From contig NZ_JACKTY010000028.1 of the NCBI RefSeq assembly GCF_025822605.1, positions 186,555 through 250,554 of the forward strand: a DNA stretch of 64,000 nt, given 5' to 3'. The notes beneath the pieces are model-generated. The model was not told where the DNA came from. It searched no databases and saw only the letters and a program-made list of their open reading frames with translations. Numbering within the stretch: position 1 is the stretch's first letter; every line of letters starts with the position of its first letter. Made by a program: the position numbers and the translations under genes. Positions 1-9,305 of the stretch are shown piece by piece. This DNA comes from Mycolicibacterium komossense (GTDB taxonomy: Bacteria; Actinomycetota; Actinomycetes; Mycobacteriales; Mycobacteriaceae).

Positions 1-138
1 GTCCGCGAGCGGGCTGTCGACGGGAAGGCGAACGTCGCTGCCACCCGGTTACTTGCCGAGCATCTCGGCGTCCCGCGCAGCCGCGTGCGTCTCATCGGCG
101 GTGCGGCTGCGCGGGTGAAGCGCTTCCGAATCGACTGA
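1..138 (+). CDS. DUF167 (YggU-family) protein, C-terminal part
   Basis: The window opens inside this frame, which runs without interruption to a TGA at 136-138. The visible 45 residues contain the hallmark of the DUF167/YggU family, a V-D-G-K-A-N segment followed by an LAEHLGVPRSRV helix, a glycine turn and a basic end (ARVKRFRID). These small proteins have no established biochemical role. The 5' part lies outside the window, so start and length are unknown. It converges on livF with an 83-base gap. Confidence 0.85.
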   Translation, partial: VRERAVDGKANVAATRLLAEHLGVPRSRVRLIGGAAARVKRFRID

Positions 139-193
139 AGCGCTGCCGACGAATGTGTGCAGACTACGTGAATTGCGCGGCGTGCCATGCAGG

Positions 194-223
194 GACTCGC
201 GGGCTCGAGCAGAGGTGCGAGTC
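194..223 (-). terminator. Possible terminator hairpin behind livF
   Basis: A perfect 7-bp inverted repeat (GACTCGC at 194-200, GCGAGTC at 217-223) with a 16-base loop overlaps the livF stop codon (222-224) and extends downstream of it. No U tract follows. Many mycobacterial terminators lack one, so the role is plausible but weakly supported. Confidence 0.3.
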
Positions 224-992
224 AGGCGACGCCGAGATAGGCGGCGCGAATACTGTCGTCGGCCAACAATTCCCGGGCCGACCCACTGCGGGTGACGGTT
301 CCGGTCTCCAGGATGTAGGCCCGATCGGACCGACTCAGCGCCTGCTGTGCATTCTGTTCGACCAGCAGCACGGTGGTGCCTTGCTTGTTGATCTCGGAGA
401 TGATCTTGAAGATCTGCGAGATCACCATCGGCGCCAGCCCCATCGATGGTTCGTCGAGCAGCAACACAACCGGTCGGGCCATCAGCGCCCGACCGATAGC
501 CAGCATCTGCTGCTCGCCGCCGGAGAGCGTGCCGCCGACCTGGGTGCGCCGCTCGGCCAGGCGCGGGAATGTCTCGAATACCCACTCGAGCTTCTCGCGG
601 TGCTCGGCTTTGGTCGGGAACTTCCTTCCATAGCAGCCCATTTCGAGGTTTTCGGTAACGGTCATCCCGGGGAAGACGCCGCGCCCCTCCGGAGCCTGGA
701 TAAGCCCTTCGCCGACCCGTCTGTACCCTTTGACCCGGGTGACGTCCTGCCCCTGGAACCACACCGACCCTGAGGTCGCGGGCCGCAGACCGGAGATCGC
801 GCGCATCAGCGTGGTCTTGCCCGCGCCGTTTGCGCCTAGCAGGGTGACCAGCTCACCCTCCCGCACGATCAACGAAACACCGTGCAGGGCTTCGATTCTG
901 CCGTAATGCACGACGAGATCGCGGACTTCGAGAAGGACCGGCCGCCCGTCGCCCACCGGGGGTCCCGGGTTGGTCTCAGTCGAGTTCGTCAT
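222..992 (-). CDS. livF: Branched-chain amino acid ABC transporter ATP-binding protein LivF
   Basis: One of two cytoplasmic ATPases that power uptake of branched-chain amino acids through the LivHM channel. The 256-residue protein has a Walker A motif GANGAGKTT (residues 53-61), the ABC signature LSGGEQQ (156-162) and Walker B VVLLLDEPS (175-183), with the single-domain length typical of LivF. It is the last gene of the five-gene liv operon, and its start overlaps the end of livG by 17 bases. The exact substrate is inferred from the family; some LivF-type systems move urea or short amides instead. Confidence 0.95.
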   Translation of the reverse strand: MTNSTETNPGPPVGDGRPVLLEVRDLVVHYGRIEALHGVSLIVREGELVTLLGANGAGKTTLMRAISGLRPATSGSVWFQGQDVTRVKGYRRVGEGLIQAPEGRGVFPGMTVTENLEMGCYGRKFPTKAEHREKLEWVFETFPRLAERRTQVGGTLSGGEQQMLAIGRALMARPVVLLLDEPSMGLAPMVISQIFKIISEINKQGTTVLLVEQNAQQALSRSDRAYILETGTVTRSGSARELLADDSIRAAYLGVA

Positions 993-1844
993 CAGGCACT
1001 CCCAGGTAGGCGGCGATGACCTTGGGGTCGTCGCGGATTTCGGCGGGGAGCCCGTCGGCGATTTTGCGGCCGAATTCCAGCACGACGATCCGGTCGGTCA
1101 CCCCCATGACCAACCGCATGTCGTGCTCGATCAGCAACACGGTGTAGCCGTCATCACGGATGGCCTTGATCAGCTCGATCAGGGCGGCCTTCTCACTCGG
1201 GTTGAAACCGGCCGCCGGTTCGTCCAGGCACAGTAGCTTCGGTTCGGTGGCCAGCGCCCGGGCGATTTCCAGCCGCCGCTGATCACCGTAGGGCAGGTTT
1301 TTGGCCTTCTCTTCGCCGCGGTGGGCGATGCCGACGAATTGCAAAAGCGCAGCGGCTTTTTCGATGGCTGAGTGCTCTTCCCGGCGATGCCGCGGGGTGC
1401 GGAACACCGCGCCGGGCACCGAGGTCTTGTGCCGGGCGTCGGTGCCGACGACGACGTTCTCCAACGCCGTCATCTCGCCCCACAGTCGGATGTTCTGGAA
1501 GGTGCGGGCGATGCCGCGGCGGGTGATCTCGTGGCGTTTGATCCGGCCCAGTGGCGCGCCGTCGAAGGTTACCGAACCCGAAGTAGGCCGATACACCCCG
1601 GTGATCGCGTTGAAGCAGGTGGTCTTCCCGGCTCCGTTGGGCCCGATCAGGCCGAGGATTTCGCCGCGTTTGATGGTGAAGCTGACGGAGTCGAGCGCGG
1701 TCAGCCCGCCGAACTTGACGGTGAGATCACTGGTTTCCAAGAGCGTTTCACCCTCGGAGGCGTGCACGTCCCGGTGCAGAGCGGCCAGGCTTTCGTCGAT
1801 CGGGGTGTCTGGGTCGCCGTGGGTGTCGGCGCGCACGGCCTCGT

Positions 1845-1848
<4 letters not shown>
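976..1848 (-). CDS. livG: Branched-chain amino acid ABC transporter ATP-binding protein LivG
   Basis: Second ATPase of the LivFGHMK uptake system, 290 residues. It carries Walker A GPNGAGKTT, the LivG-specific degenerate signature NLPYGDQRRLEIARAL in place of LSGGQ, and Walker B LLCLDEPAAG. A roughly 38-residue N-terminal extension precedes the first strand of the ABC domain. The start codon overlaps the livM stop as ATGA, indicating translational coupling. LivF and LivG are expected to form a heterodimer on the inner face of the LivHM channel. Confidence 0.95.
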
Positions 1849-3058
<1,210 letters not shown>

Positions 3059-3062
<4 letters not shown>

Positions 3063-4096
3063 GCTCGTGCCTTCCCGAGGCTTTCGCCGAGTATGCCGGT
3101 CGGCCGGATCAACAGCACCAGGACCAGCAGCACGAAAGCCACCACGTCGCGCCACTGGGTGCCGAACACGATCTGGCCGTACATCTCCATGACGCCGAGG
3201 ATCAGACCACCGAGCAGCGCACCGCGCAGGTTACCGATGCCACCGAGAACGGCGGCGGAGAACGCCTTGATGCCCAGCAGGAAGCCGCCGGAGTAGATGA
3301 TGCCCTGCGGCACCTTGAGCGTGTAGAGCAGCGCAGCCGCGCCGGCGAGCAGACCGCCGATCAGGAAGGTGGTCATGATGATCCGCTCCCGCGAGACGCC
3401 CATCAGTGTCGCGGTCGTCGGATCCTGGGCGACCGCGCGGATACCGCGGCCGAACTTGGTGCGGTTGATCACCACATCGGTTATCAGGGCCAGGATCAGC
3501 GCCGCGGCGATGATCACCAGCGTCACATTGGTGACGGTCGCGCCGAGGATGGTGAACTGAGTCTTGGGCTGCACCAGGATGATCGGCTGCTGGGCATTGT
3601 TGCCGCCATAACCCTTGATCAGCTGTGGCAGGATGAAGTGCACGAACTCCTGGATCACGAACGACATACCGATCGCGGTGATCAGGAAGGTCAGCGGGCG
3701 CGCGTTGCGCTTCCGCAAGGGCCGATAGGCGACGAATTCCAGTCCGACAGCAGCGGATCCGGAGACGAGCATCGCGAACAACATCGCGATGCCCAGATAC
3801 AGCACGGTCAGCAGCACACCTTTGCTGTAGGCATCGCCGCTCGGGGTGAAGCCGAGGATCATGTCAAGGCAGAAGTAAGCCCCGAACATGCCGAGCATGA
3901 AGATTTCGGAGTGGGCGAAGTTGATCAACCGCAGCACACCGAACACCAACGTGTAGCCGACTGCCACCAGCGCGTATATCGCGCCCCAGGATAGACCGTC
4001 GATTGTTAACTGCCAGAAGCTATTTCGCAGACCTTCCAGGTTGAAACCGATGTTGGCTGCGAGACAGGCGTACTGGCCGAGGCAATCATGGATCAT
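3059..4096 (-). CDS. livH: Branched-chain amino acid ABC transporter permease LivH
   Basis: Permease partner of LivM, 345 residues with about eight hydrophobic segments. The family motif GLSWGAIYALVAVGYTLVFG followed by INFAHSEIFMLGMF is present near residues 34-70. It is the second gene of the operon, separated from livK by about 83 bases that contain a perfect 13-bp hairpin, and it overlaps livM by four bases. A 30-residue hydrophilic lead precedes the first membrane segment and may include an over-called start. Confidence 0.94.
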
Positions 4097-4135
4097 CCGG
4101 GGGCGGCTCCTCGCGTAGAACGAGCTTCAGCGAGA

Positions 4136-4166
4136 ACGCGTCCGGGCCAGGCGGGCCCGGACGCGT
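4136..4166 (-). promoter_or_regulatory. Perfect 13-bp hairpin between livK and livH
   Basis: ACGCGTCCGGGCC at 4136-4148 is followed, after a five-base loop, by its exact reverse complement at 4154-4166. It sits between the livK stop (4180) and the livH start (4096). Stable intergenic hairpins downstream of binding-protein genes commonly act as mRNA-end protectors or partial terminators, keeping the binding protein more abundant than the membrane parts. That role is inferred; only the structure is seen. Confidence 0.6.
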
Positions 4167-4179
4167 CTCACGGACGGTG

Positions 4180-5391
4180 CTACTGAACCTTGTACATCCA
4201 GATCAGAGTGGTGGTGAGCTCACCGGTGTCGGTCCACTGGTACTTACGTGCCACACCCTGGCCCTGGTAGTTCTTCACCCAGTCCAGCAGATCGGGGCGG
4301 GTGATCTTGCCCGCGTCGATGCCCTTCAGCATGATCGTGCCGAGGTCGTAACCCTCGGTGCTGTAGGTGCCGGGCTCCTGACCGAACTTCTCGGTGTACT
4401 GCTTGGCGAAATCACCGGTGGCCGGCCCGCACGGGCAGGACAGCAGCGCGTCCTTGGACGCTTCGCCGGCCTGCTTGACGAACTCGGGGTCCTTGGTGCC
4501 ATCAGCGCTGACGAACTTGCCGGTATAGCCGCCGTCGCGCAGCTGCTGCACAAACGGTGCCGCCTCGGCGTAATAACCGCTGTAGAACACCGAATCCGGC
4601 GACGCACCCTTGACCTGGTTCACCGCGGCGGAGAAGTCCTTGTCGCCCTTCTTCACCGAGATGTTGCAGGCGGAGTCCGCCACGGGTCCGAGGGTCTCCC
4701 GGACCGCTTGGGCCAGACCGAGGCCGTAGTCGGTGCTGTCGTCGACGACGCAGACCTTCTTGTTGCCGAGGTTGTTCTTCAGATAGTTCGCCACCGACGG
4801 ACCCTGGACACCGTCGTTGGCGAGTCCGCGGAAGAAGGTCTTCCAACCGTTTTCCGACAGCGTCACGTTGGTGGCCGACGCGGTCGCGGCCACCAGGCCG
4901 GCCTGGTCGAACACCTGACCGGTGGCCTTGGTCTCGCCCGAGAATGCCGGGCCGACCAAGCCGATGGTGAAGGCATCGTCGACGATCTGCGGGGCGACCT
5001 GCGTCGCCTTCTGCGGATCACCTTCGGTGTCAAAGGTCTTCAGCTGCACCTGGCACCCGGCGTTGGCCGCATTGTGCTGGTCGATGGCCAACTGCACGCC
5101 ATTCTTGATGTTGATCCCGAGGGCGGCATCCGGTCCGGTCAGTGCGCCGGCCATCGCCAGCGACAGCGGAGGGCAGGTGGCCTTTCCGTCACCCGCCGGG
5201 TTGGCGGGCACGGCGCCCGCTTCTGGCTTGACCTCGGCACCGTTCTGATCGATCTGGACCTGCTCGACGATCTTCAGATCGCTTTGAGCCGCCCCTTCTT
5301 CGGGCTTGGACTGGTTGCAGCCGGCAATGCCCATGACTAGCAGGGCTGCCGAACTCAGAGCGAATGCACTCCGTGTCGCGCGACCGCGCAC
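4180..5391 (-). CDS. livK: Branched-chain amino acid ABC transporter substrate-binding lipoprotein (LivK-like)
   Basis: Extracytoplasmic solute-binding protein that delivers substrate to LivHM. The 403-residue product starts with a lipoprotein signal peptide ending in MGIAGC, so Cys25 is the predicted lipidation site. The mature part is a Peripla_BP_6-type fold (PPLSLAMAGALTGPDAALG near the start, VVDDSTDYGLGLAQ in the middle). The GTG start at 5391 is preceded by GGAGGT at good spacing. It is the first gene of the liv operon, so the promoter should lie in 5392-5619. Confidence 0.93.
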   Translation of the reverse strand: MRGRATRSAFALSSAALLVMGIAGCNQSKPEEGAAQSDLKIVEQVQIDQNGAEVKPEAGAVPANPAGDGKATCPPLSLAMAGALTGPDAALGINIKNGVQLAIDQHNAANAGCQVQLKTFDTEGDPQKATQVAPQIVDDAFTIGLVGPAFSGETKATGQVFDQAGLVAATASATNVTLSENGWKTFFRGLANDGVQGPSVANYLKNNLGNKKVCVVDDSTDYGLGLAQAVRETLGPVADSACNISVKKGDKDFSAAVNQVKGASPDSVFYSGYYAEAAPFVQQLRDGGYTGKFVSADGTKDPEFVKQAGEASKDALLSCPCGPATGDFAKQYTEKFGQEPGTYSTEGYDLGTIMLKGIDAGKITRPDLLDWVKNYQGQGVARKYQWTDTGELTTTLIWMYKVQ

Positions 5392-5502
5392 GTTTCACCT
5401 CCGGGTCAGTGGTCATCTCGGCATCGGCCGGACAGCCAGCTGGCTGGTCCGTCGAGGCTTCGGTCAAAACATAGCCAACGCATCGCCGAATCGCGTGGTG
5501 TT

Positions 5503-5516
5503 GACCAACGCTGGTC
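5503..5516. promoter_or_regulatory. Inverted repeat upstream of livK
   Basis: GACCA-ACGC-TGGTC is a perfect inverted repeat with a four-base spacer, about 110 bases upstream of the livK start in the only intergenic space that could hold the operon promoter. It could be a regulator site, for example of an Lrp-type protein. There is no direct evidence for the protein that binds it. Confidence 0.25.
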
Positions 5517-5619
5517 GCGCCGTCATGGGCGCCCCCGAGTAAACAACGCGGTCAGCGCAGTCATCTCACAGAAAACAACCAGCTGGGAAACGCAGTATTA
5601 ACGCGCGCGTCGTGCCCCA

Positions 5620-6249
5620 CTACTCCGATGGAGCAGGGTCTTTCGGCGTGTCGAGAGTCTCCAGGACCACTTCTGCTACGCGCTTCATGGTGGTGCGGCG
5701 GTCCATAGCGGCCCGCTGAATCCACTTGAACGCCTCGGGCTCGCTCATCCCCTGCTTTGTCTGCAGCAAACCCTTTGCGCGCTCGACGAGCTTGCGGGTC
5801 TCCAGCCGGTCCGACAGCGTGGCAACTTCGTGTTCCAACGCCGAGATCTCGCTGAACCGGCTGACCGCGAGTTCGATGGCCGGAATCAGATCGGTGATCG
5901 AGAAGGGTTTGACCAGGTAGGCCATGGCGCCGGCGTCGCGGGCCCGCTCGACGAGATCGCGCTGGCTGAATGCGGTGAGGACCAGAACCGGCGCGATCCG
6001 CTTGGCGGCGATCTCCGACGCCGCGTCGATGCCGTCGCGGCGCGGCATCTTCAGGTCCATGATCACCAGGTCGGGCATCAGCTTCTCGGCCAGCTCGACC
6101 GCTTCCTGCCCGTCGCCGGCTTCGCCGACAACGTCGTAGCCCTCTTCGCGCAACATCTCGGCGAGGTCTAGACGGATGAGAGCTTCGTCCTCGGCGATCA
6201 GCACGCGGTGCGTCGTGGTCGCCTCAGGGTCTGTCGTTGGCCCAGTCAT
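5620..6249 (-). CDS. pdtaR: ANTAR-domain response regulator PdtaR
   Basis: Output protein of the PdtaS-PdtaR two-component system, which binds RNA and acts as an antiterminator when phosphorylated. The 209-residue product has an N-terminal receiver domain with acidic pair E20/D21, phospho-acceptor D65 in VIMDLKMP and K114 in YLVKPFS, then a coiled-coil linker and a C-terminal ANTAR domain (about 145-200). It closely matches M. tuberculosis Rv1626 as I recall it. The ATG at 6249 (MTGPTTD) matches that start; the frame continues upstream only by running towards the divergent tRNA. The kinase PdtaS is encoded elsewhere. Confidence 0.96.
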   Translation of the reverse strand: MTGPTTDPEATTTHRVLIAEDEALIRLDLAEMLREEGYDVVGEAGDGQEAVELAEKLMPDLVIMDLKMPRRDGIDAASEIAAKRIAPVLVLTAFSQRDLVERARDAGAMAYLVKPFSITDLIPAIELAVSRFSEISALEHEVATLSDRLETRKLVERAKGLLQTKQGMSEPEAFKWIQRAAMDRRTTMKRVAEVVLETLDTPKDPAPSE

Positions 6250-6351
6250 GACGCCATTGTGTCGCGGCGGGCGGCAAAGGGCGACCTCGGGCGCTACCGG
6301 ACCACGGAGTGCGGGGTCCGGCGGGGCATCCTCTATGGTGGTTACCCGCAA

Positions 6352-6428
6352 GCCCTCGTATCCCAATTGGCAGAGGAAACGGATTCAAAACCCGTGCAGT
6401 GTGAGTTCGAGTCTCACCGAGGGCACCA
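6352..6428 (+). tRNA. tRNA-Leu (anticodon CAA), short variable arm
   Basis: A complete cloverleaf with encoded CCA. The acceptor stem GCCCTCG (6352-6358) pairs perfectly with CGAGGGC (6418-6424), followed by A73 and CCA (6426-6428). The T arm is GTGAG/CTCAC around TTCGAGT. The D loop holds GG. The anticodon loop TTCAAAA (6384-6390) gives anticodon CAA at 6386-6388, for leucine TTG codons. Two things are odd: the variable region is only five bases (6396-6400), whereas leucine tRNAs normally have a long arm, and the pair closing the anticodon loop is A-C (6383/6391). A possible -10 element TATGGT lies at 6334-6339. Confidence 0.85.
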
Positions 6429-6785
6429 CTACTGGCAGTTCGCCTTCATGTCCTTCAGTGGCTGGCGGATGCCCCTGAGATCAGCCTGCGCCTGCGGGTT
6501 GCTCGCGTAGTAGGCATCGATCTGGCTCTTGGCCTGCGCCTTCGGCACCCCCTTGAGGGAGGAGAAGAACGCGTTCACGTCGGGGTGGGTGAACATGTAC
6601 ACCGACGTCGCGGCGGCTACCTGGGCGGTGACCTGTTCGAAATCCCCGGCCGAGCACCCGGGCGCCGGCGGTGGTGGGTCGGCGAGGGCGGTCGGCGCGA
6701 TGCCGACGAGTAGCGCACCGGCCATCGCACCGGCACCGATCACGCCGACGACTGCCCGGCGCGAGCTACGAATGGACTGCAACAT
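6429..6785 (-). CDS. Secreted haemophore-like heme-binding protein
   Basis: A 118-residue exported protein of the mycobacterial haemophore (MHB) type. It has a signal peptide (RRAVVGVIGAGAMAGALLVGIAPTALA) with an A-x-A cleavage site, then a small helical domain with two cysteines (GCSAGDF near the start and ANCQ at the extreme C-terminus) likely to form a disulfide, and the typical FTHPDVNAFFSSLKG segment. Family members bind haem outside the cell or in the envelope. The ATG at 6785 is preceded by AGGAG; an upstream in-frame start at 6815 is less likely. Its stop codon directly abuts the CCA end of the opposite-strand tRNA. Confidence 0.8.
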   Translation of the reverse strand: MLQSIRSSRRAVVGVIGAGAMAGALLVGIAPTALADPPPPAPGCSAGDFEQVTAQVAAATSVYMFTHPDVNAFFSSLKGVPKAQAKSQIDAYYASNPQAQADLRGIRQPLKDMKANCQ

Positions 6786-6848
6786 GGCTGAATCTCCTAA
6801 AGTGTTGGCGGTCAACGGAAAAGCTGCGTAATCGGCTCGGTCGGATCG

Positions 6849-7163
6849 TTAATGGTGTCCGCCGCCGCCTCCGCCGCCTCCCCCGCCACCGCCGGACGGA
6901 TGGACCGGCTGCAACGATGTCCCACCGCCCGCGGGATCGAAGTACCAGGTGCCGTCGAACGGATATTCGTCGTCCGGGGAGGCCACCACCGGCGGGGAGT
7001 AATCCGGCGAGGACGACTCGGGCGCGGGTGTTACGTCGCCGCCTTGGCAGATGGTGACCGCGGGGTCACAGGTGTCCGCGGTGGCGATCGGCGCGGCCAC
7101 GAAACCCACCGTCATGCACGCTGTTGCGGCAAGTATCGCCATCCCCGATTTACTGACTCGCAT
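6849..7163 (-). CDS. Small secreted Pro-rich protein with poly-Gly-His tail
   Basis: A 104-residue product of unknown function. It begins with a clear signal peptide (MRVSKSGMAILAATACMTVGF, cleavage after IATADT-like residues). The mature part has a two-cysteine motif (TCDPAVTIC), a Pro/Ser-rich stretch and an FDGTWYFDPAGGG segment, and ends in twelve consecutive glycines and two histidines. The start at 7163 has an AAGGGA-type ribosome site; the upstream ATG at 7196 would put the signal peptide internally. The Gly-His tail could bind metal or be a flexible wall-exposed end, which is inference only. Confidence 0.7.
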   Translation of the reverse strand: MRVSKSGMAILAATACMTVGFVAAPIATADTCDPAVTICQGGDVTPAPESSSPDYSPPVVASPDDEYPFDGTWYFDPAGGGTSLQPVHPSGGGGGGGGGGGGHH

Positions 7164-7419
7164 GGACAATCCCTTTCCCTGGCGCCGTCTCGGCACTCCG
7201 ACAGGAATCTATTCTCACTGAGCGGCGGGTATTCGGCGCGGTTTCGGTGTTCTGGCAGGTAAACCCAGGTTCTTTTCAACGAGTGCACAGCCGGCGTGGG
7301 ACCGCAAGGGTATCCGCCATCTGGCCGGAAAACGCTCGGCTGGAAACGCAAAATAATGCGGCCGCATCGCCTATCTCAACGGCAGCATTTCCTGTGGGGC
7401 TAATCCCCTGAATTCCGTT

Positions 7420-9219
7420 TCAGTTGTAAGCACCGTTGATGACGGGGGCAGTGATCATGCCGGCCTCGACTCCCCACTTCTCCATGATGGTGCGGTACTC
7501 GCCGCTCTTGATCACGAGCATGACCGCTTGCCGCAGAGACTCCGCCAACGGTGATCCCTTGGCGACCGGCAATCCGTAGGGCGCGGCGTCGAAGATCTCC
7601 CCCGCTGCCTCCAGCGCGCCCTTGCTCTGGCTGATCGCGTAACCCGTGACCGGTGAATCGGACGAGATGGCGTCGACTTTTCCGGAGACCAGCGCATCGA
7701 CGGCCTCGTCCTGGCTGAAGAACTCCACGGTGTCGATCGGCGCCGCACCGACCGCCAGGCAGGCCTTGTTCTTGGTAGGCAGTTCCTCGGTGTCCTGGAT
7801 GGTCCTCGATTTCACTCCGACCTTGCGGCCGCAGGCATTGTTCGGGTTCACCGGCGTACCTGGTCGCTGGGCCCACAACGTTCCGGCTTGGAAGTACGTC
7901 ACGAAGTCGACCGTCTGCTCCCGTTCCTTGGTGTCGGTGAACGATGAGAGGCCGACGTCGTAGGCCCCCGCCTGCACCGACGGCAGGATGCTCTCGAACG
8001 CTGTCTCCCGGTACTCCACCGGCAGATTCAGGACGCGGGCGATCGCATCCATCAGGTCGATGTCGAAGCCGACCATCGCTCCGTCGGAATCCATGAACTC
8101 CGCTGGCGCATAAGGCTCGTTTACGCCGACGACCAGCTTGCCCGCCGACCTGATCGCCGCGGGCACGGTCGCGGCGATCGCGCTCGGATCGCTGAGGAAC
8201 GGGGGCGGGGCGGTGGTTGTCGTCGGCGATCCGCTGGGCTTGGTCGATCCGCTGGCCGGGGTGTCCCCGCCGGTGTCGCGCACCTGCACGACGACGAACC
8301 CGGCGACCAGGACCAGGGCGAGCCCGGCGCAGGCGACGGCCAGGTTGCGGAACCGCCGCGGCGGGCGGGCGTGGCGCGGTCGTCGCTTCCCCAGCGAGCT
8401 GGGCCCGCCCAGAACGGCGCGGGCGGCGTCGGCGAGTTCCAGCGCGGACTGGTAACGGTCGTCGGGCTTTTTTGCCATCCCCTTGGCGATTACCGCATCG
8501 AAACCCGTTGGCAGAGCTGGGTTTACCGCCGATGGCAGCGGTGGTGGCGTCATCAGGTGGCCGGCCAGCTGCTGTTCCAGGCTTTCGCCCGTATAGGGCC
8601 GGCGGCCGGTCAGGCATTCGTGCAGCACGCAGGTCAGTGCATAGATGTCGGAGCGCGGATCGCTCCTGCCGGTCTTGAACCGTTCCGGCGCCATATAGGC
8701 CATGGTTCCCAGCGTGCTGCCCGCACTGGTCAACCCGGTCTGGCTGGTGGTTCTCGCGATCCCGAAGTCGATCAGGTACACGAAGTCTCTGGCGGCCAGA
8801 AAGATATTGGACGGCTTCACATCCCGGTGCACCAAGCCGACCGAGTGGGCCGACTCCAAAGCAGACGCCACCTGCTCGACGATCTTCACTGCACGCTCGG
8901 GAGGGAACGGTCCCCCGGCCGCGGCGAGCGCAGAGCCCAGATCCTCGCCGTCGATCAAGCGCATGTCCAGGTAAAGCTGGCCGTCGATTTCGCCGTATCC
9001 GTGGATGGGCACGACATGCGGATCGCTCAAACCGGCCGCGGCGTGCGCTTCCCGTCGAAACCGTTCCTGGAAAACGGGGTCGCCTACGACATGGGCGGGC
9101 AGAACTTTGAGCGCGACCACTCGATCGGTGACAGTGTCGTGCGCCCGGAATACCTGACCCATCCCGCCCCGACCCAGCAGTTCCAGCAACTCGTAGTGCC
9201 CGAACCGCGTGACTTCCAA
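7420..9219 (-). CDS. Transmembrane Ser/Thr protein kinase fused to an extracellular amino-acid-binding (SBP_bac_3) sensor domain
   Basis: A 599-residue receptor kinase. The cytoplasmic kinase domain (about 9-270) has the glycine loop GRGGMG (16-21), lysine K38 in VALKVL, an HRDVKPSN loop (131-138), DFG at 151-153 and MAPE (176-179), so all catalytic residues are present. A basic juxtamembrane stretch precedes one membrane helix (about 292-312), then a Thr/Pro/Ser linker and a complete periplasmic-binding domain (about 350-595) of the polar amino-acid type, including a cysteine pair (463, 487). That domain resembles the free binding protein at 39527-40450 along its full length. Start is TTG at 9219 with GAGGAG upstream. 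Ligand and targets are unknown; glutamate, aspartate or glutamine sensing is a reasonable inference. Confidence 0.93.
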   Translation of the reverse strand: MEVTRFGHYELLELLGRGGMGQVFRAHDTVTDRVVALKVLPAHVVGDPVFQERFRREAHAAAGLSDPHVVPIHGYGEIDGQLYLDMRLIDGEDLGSALAAAGGPFPPERAVKIVEQVASALESAHSVGLVHRDVKPSNIFLAARDFVYLIDFGIARTTSQTGLTSAGSTLGTMAYMAPERFKTGRSDPRSDIYALTCVLHECLTGRRPYTGESLEQQLAGHLMTPPPLPSAVNPALPTGFDAVIAKGMAKKPDDRYQSALELADAARAVLGGPSSLGKRRPRHARPPRRFRNLAVACAGLALVLVAGFVVVQVRDTGGDTPASGSTKPSGSPTTTTAPPPFLSDPSAIAATVPAAIRSAGKLVVGVNEPYAPAEFMDSDGAMVGFDIDLMDAIARVLNLPVEYRETAFESILPSVQAGAYDVGLSSFTDTKEREQTVDFVTYFQAGTLWAQRPGTPVNPNNACGRKVGVKSRTIQDTEELPTKNKACLAVGAAPIDTVEFFSQDEAVDALVSGKVDAISSDSPVTGYAISQSKGALEAAGEIFDAAPYGLPVAKGSPLAESLRQAVMLVIKSGEYRTIMEKWGVEAGMITAPVINGAYN

Positions 9220-9305
9220 AGGCTGCTCCTCGGCGCCACCGAAACCTGATATTGACGTCGAATGCTAAAGCAGGCTGGGCCGACGTGCGCCGATACGCGA
9301 TCAGG

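Noticed and set aside
6250..6366. Upstream extension of pdtaR
   Set aside because: It runs over the tRNA promoter and into the tRNA start, and the start at 6249 matches the known PdtaR N-terminus.
7356..7367. Perfect 12-bp palindrome ATGCGGCCGCAT
   Set aside because: Short GC palindromes are frequent in such DNA, and this one lies far from both neighbouring starts with no second copy.
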